Shown: positions 1 to 8,531 of the stretch, one piece after another
Layout of the letters: each line of letters opens with the position of its first letter
How positions within the stretch are numbered: the stretch's first letter is position 1
NCBI GenBank assembly: GCA_947589735.1
Contig: CANQCR010000013.1
Location: 1 to 42,238 of the forward strand
Direction: 5' to 3'
DNA length: 42,238 nt
From: an uncultured Bacilli bacterium
GTDB lineage: Bacteria > Bacillota_I > Bacilli_A > RF39 > UBA660
Made by a program: the position numbers and the translations under genes
The notes under the pieces: model-generated
Databases searched by the model: none
Told to the model about the DNA's origin: nothing
The model's input: the letters and a program-made list of their open reading frames with translations, nothing else

Positions 1-34
1 TATTTATCTTATCATCATAACTTAATTTACTCAT
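1..34 (-). CDS. Partial CDS, possible IS3-type transposase OrfA start
   Basis: An ATG at 34 on the minus strand, preceded by a GAGG site, opens a frame reading MSKLSYDDKIN before it runs off the window. That start resembles the N-terminus of small helix-turn-helix OrfA proteins of IS3-family elements, which often begin MSKLSYEDK. Only eleven residues are visible, so the identification is an inference from that short match. It follows directly after the terminator hairpin at 40-70, so it looks like a separate transcription unit. It could equally be an unrelated HTH protein. Confidence 0.35.
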   Translation of the reverse strand, partial: MSKLSYDDKIN

Positions 35-36
35 TT

Positions 37-70
37 AAAAACCTCATTTCTTTGTCCAAGAAATGGGGTT
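37..70 (-). terminator. Rho-independent terminator after the 94-465 gene
   Basis: Arms at 40-52 and 58-70 pair over 13 positions with one mismatch (AACCCCATTTCTT against AAGAAATGAGGTT on the minus strand), with a short loop and a run of T after it in the minus direction. Confidence 0.7.
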
Positions 71-93
71 CATATCAAAGTGATGTATTGTTT

Positions 94-465
94 TTATTTT
101 TCTTTAGATGGAAGACAAAGCTTTATTCCTTCAATTATTTCAGGGTGAACAAATTCACTCAAATAAACATCTAGAATAGTTTGTCCACTTGGTAAAGAAG
201 CAACTGTTTGAGCAATCATTTCATATGGCAAATTAGCTTTAAGCATTGTCATTACTTGTAAAGTTTCATCAATTAAAGCTCCTCTAGCAAAATCATCGGC
301 AGCCTGTTTTTCTACAAAAGCGCCCCATTTTGCTTGTGAAACTTCAGAATCTAAAACAGCCGAACCTGCGTTTATCCAATAAGCTACCTTAGCTTGTGCT
401 CTTTCTTTTTCAAATTGATTCATTAAGTTAATAACTTCTGTCTTTTCCATTTTCCCTTGCACCAT
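94..465 (-). CDS. Small hypothetical protein
   Basis: A 123-residue soluble protein of unknown function. It has no signal peptide or membrane segment and looks mostly helical. It has a charged N-terminal helix (around QFEKERAQAK) and a C-terminal part rich in Ile, Leu and Pro. I do not recognise the family. The start is uncertain: the first ATG (465) has no spaced Shine-Dalgarno, while a second ATG at 450 follows AAGGG by three bases, giving a 118-residue product. It is monocistronic, between its own terminator on the left and about 100 bases of non-coding sequence on the right. If the left-edge frame is a transposase, this gene sits next to a mobile element, but nothing in it looks like a transposition gene. 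Confidence 0.6.
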   Translation of the reverse strand: MVQGKMEKTEVINLMNQFEKERAQAKVAYWINAGSAVLDSEVSQAKWGAFVEKQAADDFARGALIDETLQVMTMLKANLPYEMIAQTVASLPSGQTILDVYLSEFVHPEIIEGIKLCLPSKEK

Positions 466-549
466 CTTTCTAATTTAATCTTAACACAATTAATTTTGCT
501 TTTCAATGGTTAAAGTATTATAATTATTTGGTTTCTATTTTTTTAATAA

Positions 550-569
550 AAAACTAGATTTCTCTAGTC
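550..569 (-). terminator. Terminator of the 564-992 gene
   Basis: ACTAGA (553-558) pairs with TCTAGT (563-568). It is followed in the minus direction by TTTTTTATT. The TAG stop of the gene lies inside the stem. Confidence 0.65.
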
Positions 570-992
570 TTCTTTATTATTTTTAAGTTTGTTATTAATA
601 TCTGTAGTATTCTTCCAAATCATTATGGTAATAAGAATAAACTCAAACATAAGTCTTAAAACTATATTGCCAAGAATTAATGTTGATAAGAAACTAACAA
701 CATCTACAAATATAAATGAGAATGATACTAATGTAATATATGTTGCTAAAATAATGTATATTACCTTTAACACATCTTCAACTAACATTTTACGAAAATT
801 GAAGAAATCTTTTAGCCATGTTAAAAATTTGTTTGGCATGTGTTTATCTGGCTTAAAGAAAACAAAGTAAACTACTATACCTCCAATAATAGCAACAACT
901 AAAGATATTATCATCCAAACTTCTATACCTGTTGCAAGACTATTTACACTATCTAAATCATAAGAACCTTGACTATAACTATAACTATGCAC
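564..992 (-). CDS. Small membrane protein of unknown function
   Basis: About 142 residues. A good ribosome site, AAAGGAG, lies eight bases before a GTG at 992, so I start there rather than at the upstream ATG (1025), whose frame runs through the ribosome site. After a Ser/Tyr-rich N-terminus come three hydrophobic segments: one around WMIISLVVAIIGGIVVYFVF, a second around VIYIILATYITLVSF, and a third near LRLMFEFILITIMIW. A basic loop lies between the first and second. The C-terminus is a short polar tail (NNKLKNNKED). It is a lone gene with its own terminator. No known domain is visible, and the role is unknown. Confidence 0.6.
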   Translation of the reverse strand: MHSYSYSQGSYDLDSVNSLATGIEVWMIISLVVAIIGGIVVYFVFFKPDKHMPNKFLTWLKDFFNFRKMLVEDVLKVIYIILATYITLVSFSFIFVDVVSFLSTLILGNIVLRLMFEFILITIMIWKNTTDINNKLKNNKED

Positions 993-1147
993 CTTAAAGC
1001 TCCTTTCCTTACTAAAATTATACAATTATTTTTTTTATTTATCAATTGCACAATTAACTATTACATTTTAATGATTCATATATTTAGTCTCACTTTTTCA
1101 TTTTTACAATCAAACATTTTCCGATACTTAATAAATTACTAGATAAA

Positions 1148-1888
1148 TTATTCATTTTTTAATTCATCTACTGACAAATTGTATTTTTTAGCAATTCTGT
1201 TTTCAAATTTTTCATCATAATAACTAAACATTTTATGAATTATATCATCACCAAGTTGTCTAATTTTTGAAAAGTCAGACATTAGATTCTTAAATTGTAT
1301 ATCACTTAATGTTTCTGATAAATATCTTATACATAAATAACTTAAATCATAACCATTATAATCTTCATTAATGAAAGACTTTCCGTGATCTAAACTATTC
1401 ATCTGTGGTATTATTTTTGTTTTTTCTCTTACATTAAAGTAGAACTCTTTAAAAGCATCATCAGTTAAAGAATCTTTTTCTCCTGACATAAGTTGAGCCA
1501 TACCTTCATCATACCAAACGATTCTTTTTGAATAATCATTGTTCAATATATACTTCATATATAAAATATGAAATAACTCATGACTAGAAGTATACAATTT
1601 TTCTAATTGAAATTCAGGATTTATATAAGCATTTACCATTCCATTATCATAAGTTCCCTCAGCATATTTAGGTAATGAATCTTTCTCACCTCTTATAGAA
1701 TAGATAAACTCCCTAAACTCTTCAACATTATCAAAATAGTTAACAGTTATTTGTTCATTATTAGAAATATCAAAAAATAATTTAAATTCTTTGATTTTTT
1801 GATCGAGTAAAGAAACCGTCGCTTCAGCTAGATTTTCTAGGCTTTCTGAATAATTTATTTGACATAAACTTGTTTCTAATTTTTTCAC
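1148..1888 (-). CDS. Gluzincin-type zinc metallopeptidase (peptidase MA-like)
   Basis: About 246 residues. The zinc motif HELFH sits near residue 103, and a downstream WYDEGMAQLM supplies the usual third ligand Glu. This HExxH plus WxxEGxA spacing is typical of peptidase MA-like gluzincins. There is no signal peptide, so the protein appears cytoplasmic or is released another way. I choose a GTG start at 1888 because AAGGTG lies six bases upstream; the reading frame could begin three codons earlier at another GTG. It is a single-gene unit with long AT-rich flanks. The substrate is unknown. The catalytic motif is clear, but the family name is an inference from it. Confidence 0.7.
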   Translation of the reverse strand: MKKLETSLCQINYSESLENLAEATVSLLDQKIKEFKLFFDISNNEQITVNYFDNVEEFREFIYSIRGEKDSLPKYAEGTYDNGMVNAYINPEFQLEKLYTSSHELFHILYMKYILNNDYSKRIVWYDEGMAQLMSGEKDSLTDDAFKEFYFNVREKTKIIPQMNSLDHGKSFINEDYNGYDLSYLCIRYLSETLSDIQFKNLMSDFSKIRQLGDDIIHKMFSYYDEKFENRIAKKYNLSVDELKNE

Positions 1889-2097
1889 TATTAACACCTT
1901 GCCTATTTTGATTTATATGCACATTAATTTACTCATGATATTTTCGTCATCCTACTATTAATTATAACATACAAAAAGGCATTTTTTAAATGTCTTATAT
2001 TTTGATGATATTTTTATTTATACACAATAATTATCATTGCTACTCATAAAAATTTTATCTTCTTTTTAATAGTGTAATAAGTATTATCATCAAATGG

Positions 2098-3078
2098 TTA
2101 TATCGCCTTTATAACTAATCTTTGGCCGATACTTAAATTGTTGTTTGTTAGATTATTTATTTTTTTAATGTCATTAACAGTTGTATTATATTTTTTCGCA
2201 ATGCTATATAAAGTATCACCTTTCTTAACCGTATAATAAGTATCATCATCAGATGTTGATACTACCTTTATCATTAATCTTTGACCAATACTTAAATTAC
2301 TACTCGTTAAATTATTTAATCTTTTAAGCTCATCAACAGTTACATTATATCTCCTTGCAATGTCAAATAAAGTATCACCTTTCTTGACAATATAATAAGT
2401 ATTATCTTCATTCGCATTCATCGGTAATGATTTTATAGTTAATTTTTGGCCAATACTTAAATTATTACTTGTCAGATTATTTAACTTTTTAATCGCATCA
2501 ACGGTCGTATTATATTTTCTCGCAATAGCATATAAGTTATCACCTTTCTTAACAATATAATAATCATTAAGAAGTCCTAAATAGCTTTTAATCGTATTTG
2601 CAATTACATCAACGGCAGTATCCATTTCATTATTTAAAGCACCATACCGAATAATAATACTAGGGTTAACATTGTCCCTAAAAATAGCCTCATAATCTTT
2701 AATAGGATTAGTATTGGAACGTCTTTGATAATACTTGCTAATAACAAAACCATTCTCTTCTAAATTATTAGCTAATCTACTAGCTAGAGCATCATTACTC
2801 CTTAATGGATAGATAATCTCAATACCCTCTTCATTACTAACCCCGTTTGATATAACTAGGGGACTACTACCTAATTTCTTAATAAAATTAACTCTATTTT
2901 CGTTAGATATATCTACATCATTATTGCGCACCAAAATATTAGATACACCAATATCATCAAGCTTATTACTTAATAATTGACTAAAGCGCAAATTAAAGTC
3001 TTTCGCTTTCTGTCCATTATAACTAGTACCTACCTCACTACCTCCTAATTCTGGGTTAATAATAACCTTATAATCCAT
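2098..3078 (-). CDS. LysM protein with a degenerate amidase_3-like domain
   Basis: 326 residues. Residues 1-170 follow the layout of an N-acetylmuramoyl-L-alanine amidase (amidase_3), but the zinc and catalytic positions are gone. The usual GHGG is ELGG, the SIHxN position reads SNGVS, and the usual catalytic Glu near the end is Arg (IIRYGALNNEMD). Three LysM domains follow, each starting YYxVKKGD and ending LSIGQ(K/R)L, at roughly 173-216, 227-271 and 282-325, joined by Asn/Asp/Ser-rich linkers. LysM binds glycan backbones of peptidoglycan. There is no signal peptide, so surface location would need another route; coat or cortex proteins of spore formers are one precedent. Start ATG with AGGTGA. 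Likely a wall-binding pseudoenzyme. Confidence 0.8.
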   Translation of the reverse strand: MDYKVIINPELGGSEVGTSYNGQKAKDFNLRFSQLLSNKLDDIGVSNILVRNNDVDISNENRVNFIKKLGSSPLVISNGVSNEEGIEIIYPLRSNDALASRLANNLEENGFVISKYYQRRSNTNPIKDYEAIFRDNVNPSIIIRYGALNNEMDTAVDVIANTIKSYLGLLNDYYIVKKGDNLYAIARKYNTTVDAIKKLNNLTSNNLSIGQKLTIKSLPMNANEDNTYYIVKKGDTLFDIARRYNVTVDELKRLNNLTSSNLSIGQRLMIKVVSTSDDDTYYTVKKGDTLYSIAKKYNTTVNDIKKINNLTNNNLSIGQRLVIKAI

Positions 3079-3111
3079 ACAATCACCTAGTAATAATTTA
3101 TTCTGATGTAA

Positions 3112-3144
3112 GAAAAAAGTTCTAGGATAATCCCAGAACTTTTA
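3112..3144 (-). terminator. Terminator of the glycosylation operon
   Basis: Arms at 3115-3127 and 3131-3143 form a 13-bp stem with one G-U pair and a three-base loop, followed on the minus strand by a T run. The stop codon of the preceding gene (3142-3144) overlaps the stem. Confidence 0.85.
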
Positions 3145-5427
3145 TATAGCTTTTTCACTACTATGTAAAACATAATAAATTAAACATACCATAAGTGGTA
3201 AAGATATAATATATGGCATTGCATATCTAAAATAGGTATTAGCAGGACCAGCAATATTAGTTAAGATAAATGATAAGGCAATAAAAATAAATGGTAAATA
3301 TTGATATTTTTTCTTTACAAGTAAAAGAACAAATAAGAACATACAAATCCAGCCAGTAAAGGCAATATTGACAAGTAATCCAACAACTGGTATGTGTGGA
3401 AATAATTCCCCATAATTACTTAAAATTTTACGAAGTGCGGATAAACCATTATAGTGATAATCAAAACCGGCGTCAGCCAATTTTTTATTATATTTATAAT
3501 ATAAATACCACATCGTTTTACCAGGATAGAAATATCCATATGTATTAGCAATTGTCGCATCAATATAAACAATAGGTCGTTTTAATAAACCCTTACTCCA
3601 AACCTTAAAATAGTTAATTAAATCTTCTTTCTCGGTATAGATATTATATTCATTTTTAACAGGATCAGAAAGCCTTGGATTATAGCGTTTAGCTAAAGTA
3701 TCAAAGTTTAAAACTTTATCAATTATCTTTTTATCTTCTTCCTTAAAATCACCTGGATATTCTTTAGCATAACGAGCTGTTTGTTGAAAAGGAATAGATA
3801 ATATCTCTCTTACACTAGTATTACTTATTTTTAGTGTAGGAAGTAAGACTTTGTTATATCCGATGTAACATACCATAATCGCTACTAAAATAGTTAAAAT
3901 AGCTTTTCTTTTTTCTTTTAACCAAATTAATAAGAATGGGAAAGATAATATAACTGTATAAATACCATTATTACGCGTTAAAACAACCATTAAAATAACA
4001 ATAAAGACTTCAACATATTTTTTTAAGGTTTGGTGATGGCGAATCAAATCATACATCTTAATACAATATAGTAAGATAAAACAACAGAAAATCATATCCT
4101 TATTCGTTCCCATCGCATAAAATGGATACATTGGAACTAAAGCATAAATTGCTAGAACGATAAACAAAAACTTATTGTTTACGCCTTCCTTTTTCATATA
4201 GGAAATAGAATATGACAAACACATGATAACAACAAACATTTGAATAATCGTATACATAAATAGTCCCAAATTATCGCTACCAATGATATGACCTAATTTA
4301 AAGCATCCACCTAATAATAAGGTGTGCAAAATAGGATTAAAATTAGTAATAGTCATATTAGGATCAAGTAAAATAACGGAATCCATATATCTTGTATGCA
4401 TACCCATTATTTCTTTAATCTGATTAGCCGGATCATAACCCATTATAGCTGGATAATAACTAATGATATATGGTACATAACAAATTAACATAATAATAGC
4501 GCTAACAAGCATTGGATGTTTATTAAAAGTATCCATAAACTTATTTTTAATCTTTAAATCTTTAATTTTACTGTGACACATAAAATCATAAGCGATATTA
4601 ATAGCTACGTAAAATAAGAAGTAGTACCCTACTATTTTAAAGATAGAAAAACCTAAATAAATAAGATTACCAAAAACGAGACGGGCATTACCTACACTAG
4701 CGTAACTATAGCCTAACACCATAAACAAACTAAATAATAATGCTAGTAACTTAAAGAAGATATGCCCTTTATATTTATAAAGAAATAATTGATAATATTT
4801 ATATGTACATATAAATACAATAACTGATATAAAGAAGTTATTGTGACTGCCCTGTTTAAATATTTCTGATAACCTACTTCCATCATTTATTTTTAAAAGC
4901 AAAGTTAATGTTGTAATAAGAGCTAAGGCAATATATATGATAGTATTATTAATTTTAAAATTAACATTAATATTTAATTTACTATTGTTATCTTTAAAGA
5001 CAAAAAGTTTTTGAGCAAAATAATTGACAACAAAAAGAAGCATTTCTACTGGCATTTTAATAACCGTGGCGATAGGAAGAAATAAAATCATCATATCAGC
5101 GTCAAAATGACTAGCTAAAACCTCAACAGCAAAGCCGCTTATAAGTGTTTGAATAACAACTAAAGCGTAATATTTAACCAACGTTTTAGGATCAGCCTTA
5201 CCACTATTGTTTTGAAACACGGCATTACGATTTAAAAGATAATTGACAAAAGATGATATAACTCTTGCCATAATCGTCGCAACTAAAATAGCCGAAGCTA
5301 TTTTTTCATTTAGAAGCATTTTAAAAATCGTAAATAAAGTTATGTCTAGAATAAAAGAGAAACCAGCTACCATAATATATTTAATAAAGGTTATGTTTTT
5401 AGCGATTAGTTTTTTTATGGTTTCCAT
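3142..5427 (-). CDS. GtrA flippase fused to a DUF6020-like GT-C membrane domain
   Basis: 761 residues, very hydrophobic. Residues 1 to about 145 look like GtrA (FIKYIMVAGFSFILDITLF, four membrane helices), the family thought to flip polyprenyl-phosphate sugars. The remainder has about a dozen hydrophobic segments and a long extracellular loop near 545-640. It resembles DUF6020 proteins (the stretch around YYPAIMGYDPANQIKEIMG with a conserved acidic pattern), which are presumed GT-C glycosyltransferases using lipid-linked donors. So one polypeptide probably both delivers the lipid-sugar and uses it. Its start overlaps the DUF2304 gene by 29 bases and has an AGGGGG ribosome site, pointing to coupled translation. 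The acceptor (teichoic acid, glycolipid or protein) cannot be read from the sequence. Confidence 0.8.
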   Translation of the reverse strand: METIKKLIAKNITFIKYIMVAGFSFILDITLFTIFKMLLNEKIASAILVATIMARVISSFVNYLLNRNAVFQNNSGKADPKTLVKYYALVVIQTLISGFAVEVLASHFDADMMILFLPIATVIKMPVEMLLFVVNYFAQKLFVFKDNNSKLNINVNFKINNTIIYIALALITTLTLLLKINDGSRLSEIFKQGSHNNFFISVIVFICTYKYYQLFLYKYKGHIFFKLLALLFSLFMVLGYSYASVGNARLVFGNLIYLGFSIFKIVGYYFLFYVAINIAYDFMCHSKIKDLKIKNKFMDTFNKHPMLVSAIIMLICYVPYIISYYPAIMGYDPANQIKEIMGMHTRYMDSVILLDPNMTITNFNPILHTLLLGGCFKLGHIIGSDNLGLFMYTIIQMFVVIMCLSYSISYMKKEGVNNKFLFIVLAIYALVPMYPFYAMGTNKDMIFCCFILLYCIKMYDLIRHHQTLKKYVEVFIVILMVVLTRNNGIYTVILSFPFLLIWLKEKRKAILTILVAIMVCYIGYNKVLLPTLKISNTSVREILSIPFQQTARYAKEYPGDFKEEDKKIIDKVLNFDTLAKRYNPRLSDPVKNEYNIYTEKEDLINYFKVWSKGLLKRPIVYIDATIANTYGYFYPGKTMWYLYYKYNKKLADAGFDYHYNGLSALRKILSNYGELFPHIPVVGLLVNIAFTGWICMFLFVLLLVKKKYQYLPFIFIALSFILTNIAGPANTYFRYAMPYIISLPLMVCLIYYVLHSSEKAI

Positions 5428-5770
5428 TTTCTAACCCCCTAACCTTATTTTCTAAAATACCTATTTCTTGACTTAGGGTTGTTATTTGACTTTTTTGTTC
5501 AGCTACAACCATCGTTAGAAGAAGAATGATACCTACGATGACGATAAAGCCAAACAAGAAAATCATATTAGAAATCGTTTCTATTCCCATCACATCGGCA
5601 ATAAAGCGCAAAATACCAGGAATAAAAAGAAGAATGATTAAAACAATATCTAAAGACCACCATAATAAAGCATGCTTAAAAAGCATTTTCTTTTTCTTAA
5701 CGGCCCATAAAATAAATAGAAAACCTAAGATGCAAATTATTAACATCGAAATTGTTAAGTTACTACTCAT
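5399..5770 (-). CDS. DUF2304 family membrane protein
   Basis: About 123 residues with three hydrophobic segments (ISMLIICILGFLFILWAV, a middle one around IVLIILLFIPGILRFIADV, and FLFGFIVIVGIILLLTMVV). A C-terminal coiled coil follows (QITTLSQEIGILENKVRGLE). That layout matches DUF2304, a small protein commonly encoded beside GT2 glycosyltransferases and GtrA. The ATG at 5770 is preceded by GGTGA at a good spacing. The alternative in-frame GTG three codons earlier lies inside that site. It overlaps the end of the glycosyltransferase gene by eight bases and the start of the GtrA fusion by 29, so the three are translated as one unit. Probably a membrane scaffold for the glycosyltransferase; the function is not established. 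Confidence 0.8.
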   Translation of the reverse strand: MSSNLTISMLIICILGFLFILWAVKKKKMLFKHALLWWSLDIVLIILLFIPGILRFIADVMGIETISNMIFLFGFIVIVGIILLLTMVVAEQKSQITTLSQEIGILENKVRGLENGNHKKTNR

Positions 5771-6494
5771 TTTTATCACCTACTTTTTTAGTTGTTACGC
5801 CAGCAATAACAATGGCAATACTTACCTTTATCATATAATAAGCTGGTTTAAAAATATTGGTTGTAAGAGATGATACACCATCAAGACGTGGCTTCATTTT
5901 TACAGGTATTTCCGATATCCGATAACCTCTTTTAATTAGTTTAGTAATGGAATCTGGTTCTGGAAAATCCGTTGGATAGTCTTTAGCAAATTCTTTAATT
6001 ATCTTAGCGTTACTAGCTCTAAAACCACTCGTTGGATCATATATCTTTTTACCAGTTAATATTTTAATTAAGAAAGATAAAAAGTTAATCCCACAACGTC
6101 TTATAAATGTTGATTTAAACTCACTTAATTCCTTAACAAAACGAGAACCAATAACAATATCATTACCATCTTCAATTTCTTTAATCAAATCTTTGATATA
6201 AGAAGCATCGTGTTGTCCATCACCATCATACTGAATAGCAATATCATAGTTATTATAATAAGCATATTTATATCCCGTTTGAACAGCGCCACCAATACCT
6301 AAATTAACAGGTAAATTAATAACATTAAGATTATTCTCTTCACATATTTCTTTTGTATTATCTAAAGATCCATCATTGATAATAACATAATCAAGAGTAT
6401 ATTTTTTACCTAACTTAGCGTCTTTTAAACTATCAACCGTTCTTATAATATTCAAAGCTTCATTATAAGCAGGAATAATTATTAAAACCTTCAT
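5763..6494 (-). CDS. GT2 glycosyltransferase, dolichol-phosphate-mannose-synthase type
   Basis: 243 residues. The GT-A fold signatures are clear: IPAYNE near residue 8, the nucleotide-binding INDGSLDNT, the metal-binding QYDGDGQHD, and the later GSRF and DPTSGFRA stretches. This type moves a sugar from a nucleotide donor to polyprenyl phosphate at the inner face of the membrane. There is no C-terminal membrane domain, so it probably relies on the DUF2304 and GtrA partners encoded just downstream. Start ATG with AGAGGTG eight bases ahead. First gene of the three-gene operon, driven by the promoter at 6539-6566. Confidence 0.9.
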   Translation of the reverse strand: MKVLIIIPAYNEALNIIRTVDSLKDAKLGKKYTLDYVIINDGSLDNTKEICEENNLNVINLPVNLGIGGAVQTGYKYAYYNNYDIAIQYDGDGQHDASYIKDLIKEIEDGNDIVIGSRFVKELSEFKSTFIRRCGINFLSFLIKILTGKKIYDPTSGFRASNAKIIKEFAKDYPTDFPEPDSITKLIKRGYRISEIPVKMKPRLDGVSSLTTNIFKPAYYMIKVSIAIVIAGVTTKKVGDKNE

Positions 6495-6538
6495 TAAAAC
6501 ACCTCTAATTCTTTACAAACTCAAGCCAAACTACTAGT

Positions 6539-6566
6539 ATTATACTATTATTTACCAATTTTGCAA
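6539..6566 (-). promoter_or_regulatory. Sigma-A promoter of the glycosylation operon
   Basis: On the minus strand, TTGCAA (6561-6566) and TATAAT (6539-6544) are 16 bases apart, about 45 bases before the GT2 start. Confidence 0.6.
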
Positions 6567-6570
6567 ATTA

Positions 6571-6599
6571 AAACATATCTCCTTTTAAAAGATATGTTT
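6571..6599 (-). terminator. Terminator of the protease gene
   Basis: AAACATATC (6571-6579) pairs with GATATGTTT (6591-6599). The minus-strand continuation is a short T/A-rich run. The stop codon of the protease overlaps the outer stem. Confidence 0.6.
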
Positions 6600-7590
6600 A
6601 AGCTCCTAATTCAATATAAGTTTCATCCTCTTCTAAACCACGAATATAAGTTATTTTAACTCTATCACCAATCTTATGTTTATACAAAAGATATCTAAAA
6701 TGGCTAGTATCCCGTACACTTACATCATCTAACTTTATAATGATATCGCCCTTTTGTAAAGTATGACTAGATGACTTATCCAAAGTAGCATTAATAACAA
6801 TACCAATATCATTATCCGCAAGTTCTAATCCAAGATAAGGCCTTTTTATTTGTTCGCCTTTTTCCAAAGAATCGGTATAGAGTAATACTTCTTCAATTGG
6901 AATAGCAAACCCCATACCCTCAATTTCATCTTGAACTAATTTAAGAGAATTAATACCGATAACTTCACCATTGATATTAACTAATGGGCCACCACTATTA
7001 CCGGGATTAATAGCAGCATCAGTTTGAATGACACCCATCGTATAATCTTCACCATGATTGTTTATTTTTACTTCCCGATTAAGTCCCGAAATAATACCTT
7101 TCGTTACCGTTCCGATATACTGAAGTCCTTCTGGTGAGCCCACTGTAAAAACGGTATCACCGATTTTAACATCATCACTATGACCAATTGAAGCAACTAG
7201 TGGGACATCTTCTTTAGCAATTTTTAATACCGCTAAATCCATCGGCTCATCATAACCTAAAATAGTAGCTTCGACCTCTTTTAAATCATTAGTCATAACA
7301 CTGATGCTATCACTTTTCGTTATCACATGGTTGTTAGTTAGAATATAGCCATATTTATCATCTGTTTTATAGATAAAACCTGATCCAACGCTACCCTCAC
7401 CATCCAAGCGATAAGACGCAATTAAAACCACCGCATTATATACTTTGTCGATGGCTTCTTTAATTGTATTTTCTTCAACAATATTAATATTTTTCGTTAT
7501 TTGATTCGTATTTTTTTGATTAGCATCATTAATATATCCACCTACAACTATTGATAATACTACCAATCCGATGAAGTTTAGATATTTAAT
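6598..7590 (-). CDS. HtrA/DegP-type serine protease with PDZ, probable ATT start
   Basis: Trypsin-like protease of about 330 residues: His in LTNNHVI, Asp in PMDLAVLKI and Ser in NPGNSGGPL (about H88, D118 and S199 counted from the proposed start). A PDZ domain covers the last 80 residues. The N-terminus is a membrane anchor or signal segment, so it acts outside the cytoplasm in envelope protein quality control. No ATG, GTG or TTG has a spaced ribosome site. AGGAG lies eight bases before an ATT at 7590, which gives MKYLNFIGLVVLSIVVGG, a proper basic-plus-hydrophobic signal. The first conventional option, a TTG at 7566, would remove the charged end and has no ribosome site. The AGGAG overlaps the stop of the Abi gene, so the two are probably translationally coupled. 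Confidence 0.85.
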   Translation of the reverse strand: MKYLNFIGLVVLSIVVGGYINDANQKNTNQITKNINIVEENTIKEAIDKVYNAVVLIASYRLDGEGSVGSGFIYKTDDKYGYILTNNHVITKSDSISVMTNDLKEVEATILGYDEPMDLAVLKIAKEDVPLVASIGHSDDVKIGDTVFTVGSPEGLQYIGTVTKGIISGLNREVKINNHGEDYTMGVIQTDAAINPGNSGGPLVNINGEVIGINSLKLVQDEIEGMGFAIPIEEVLLYTDSLEKGEQIKRPYLGLELADNDIGIVINATLDKSSSHTLQKGDIIIKLDDVSVRDTSHFRYLLYKHKIGDRVKITYIRGLEEDETYIELGA

Positions 7591-7601
7591 ACCATCATCT
7601 C

Positions 7602-8531
7602 CTAGTCATTACGATCAATATCACGCCAGTTTAATGGGAATCCAATTTGTTCTAAAATCGATTCTACCCGAACAACTTTAAGGCGTCCGCCTAAAAGATC
7701 AATTTCATACGATATTTCGTTCATCATATTCCGAAATTCACGTTCATCAAGCATAATTTTTAAAATGATAATTACAGCAAATAAATCATTTTTGCCATAA
7801 ATATATTCATCTTCAATCTTCGGTATATTTAAACTAGTATGATATTTACTATCCGGTATCACCCGTTGTGTCCTATGGTCATACAAAATTTCCTCATGAG
7901 CACATAAATTACGATAATTAGATAACACATTTAAATAAATAGCCAAAGTTGATGGATCAGTGTTATAAAAGTCACTGATAGCTGTCTGATCTTCATCTTT
8001 TAAAATTGTATATAATTCTGATACAATTCCAAAAGATAAAACTTTAACTAAAATCCATAAAGGGATATAACCATAATTACTCAAATAGTGAAGAGTAGCT
8101 GTATGTTGCTTACCATTAACCCGAATTTGTCGCCGCATTTTATCCAAAATATCATGAACTTGTCTTACTTTCATCGGATTTTGCGTAAAGTTATCAACGT
8201 TTAAATAGTCTTTCTCTTTAAAACCATATTTTTTAGATAATTCATAACTGATTAAAGATTTAATATTATTTTCAACAATTAAAATATGTTTAAAGAAAAT
8301 ATTACGTAAATTACGATCGAAAGAAAACATAGCGTATAACTCTTCAAAGGTTGTACCCGTATAAAACTTATTTTCTCTATGCATAAATAGGTGACGATAA
8401 CCACTAATAAAGAAGTAATTTTCACGAAGTAAAATTCTTTTAGTAAACTCCTCATCATTAATGATTAAGCCCTTAGAACGTAAAATCTCAATCTGTTCAT
8501 CTAAAGTTTTAAATACCTTAACTGCTGGCAT
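7602..8531 (-). CDS. Abi_2 family (AbiD/AbiF-like) HEPN protein
   Basis: 309 residues with the features of the Abi_2 family. The N-terminal part (LDEQIEILRSKGLII) is followed by the family's NYFFISGYRHLF stretch, and then by the FDRNLRNIFFKHIL region. A C-terminal RNLCAHEE fits the RxxxxH signature of HEPN ribonucleases. Members of the family cause abortive infection in lactococci by RNA damage. Here the gene is embedded among chromosomal housekeeping genes rather than in a phage or plasmid block. It has AAGGTGA before its ATG and ends at the ribosome site of the protease gene. The upstream gap is only 58 bases, so there is little room for an associated non-coding RNA. The defence role is by family; the catalytic residues are visible. 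Confidence 0.85.
   Translation of the reverse strand: MPAVKVFKTLDEQIEILRSKGLIINDEEFTKRILLRENYFFISGYRHLFMHRENKFYTGTTFEELYAMFSFDRNLRNIFFKHILIVENNIKSLISYELSKKYGFKEKDYLNVDNFTQNPMKVRQVHDILDKMRRQIRVNGKQHTATLHYLSNYGYIPLWILVKVLSFGIVSELYTILKDEDQTAISDFYNTDPSTLAIYLNVLSNYRNLCAHEEILYDHRTQRVIPDSKYHTSLNIPKIEDEYIYGKNDLFAVIIILKIMLDEREFRNMMNEISYEIDLLGGRLKVVRVESILEQIGFPLNWRDIDRND

Noticed and set aside
589-870. Plus-strand frame of 93 residues
   Set aside because: It is the antisense shadow of the small membrane protein gene and has no ribosome site.
1976-1999. Weak hairpin GACATTT/AAATGCC as terminator of the LysM gene
   Set aside because: It has a mismatch and lies about 100 bases past the stop; not strong enough to list.
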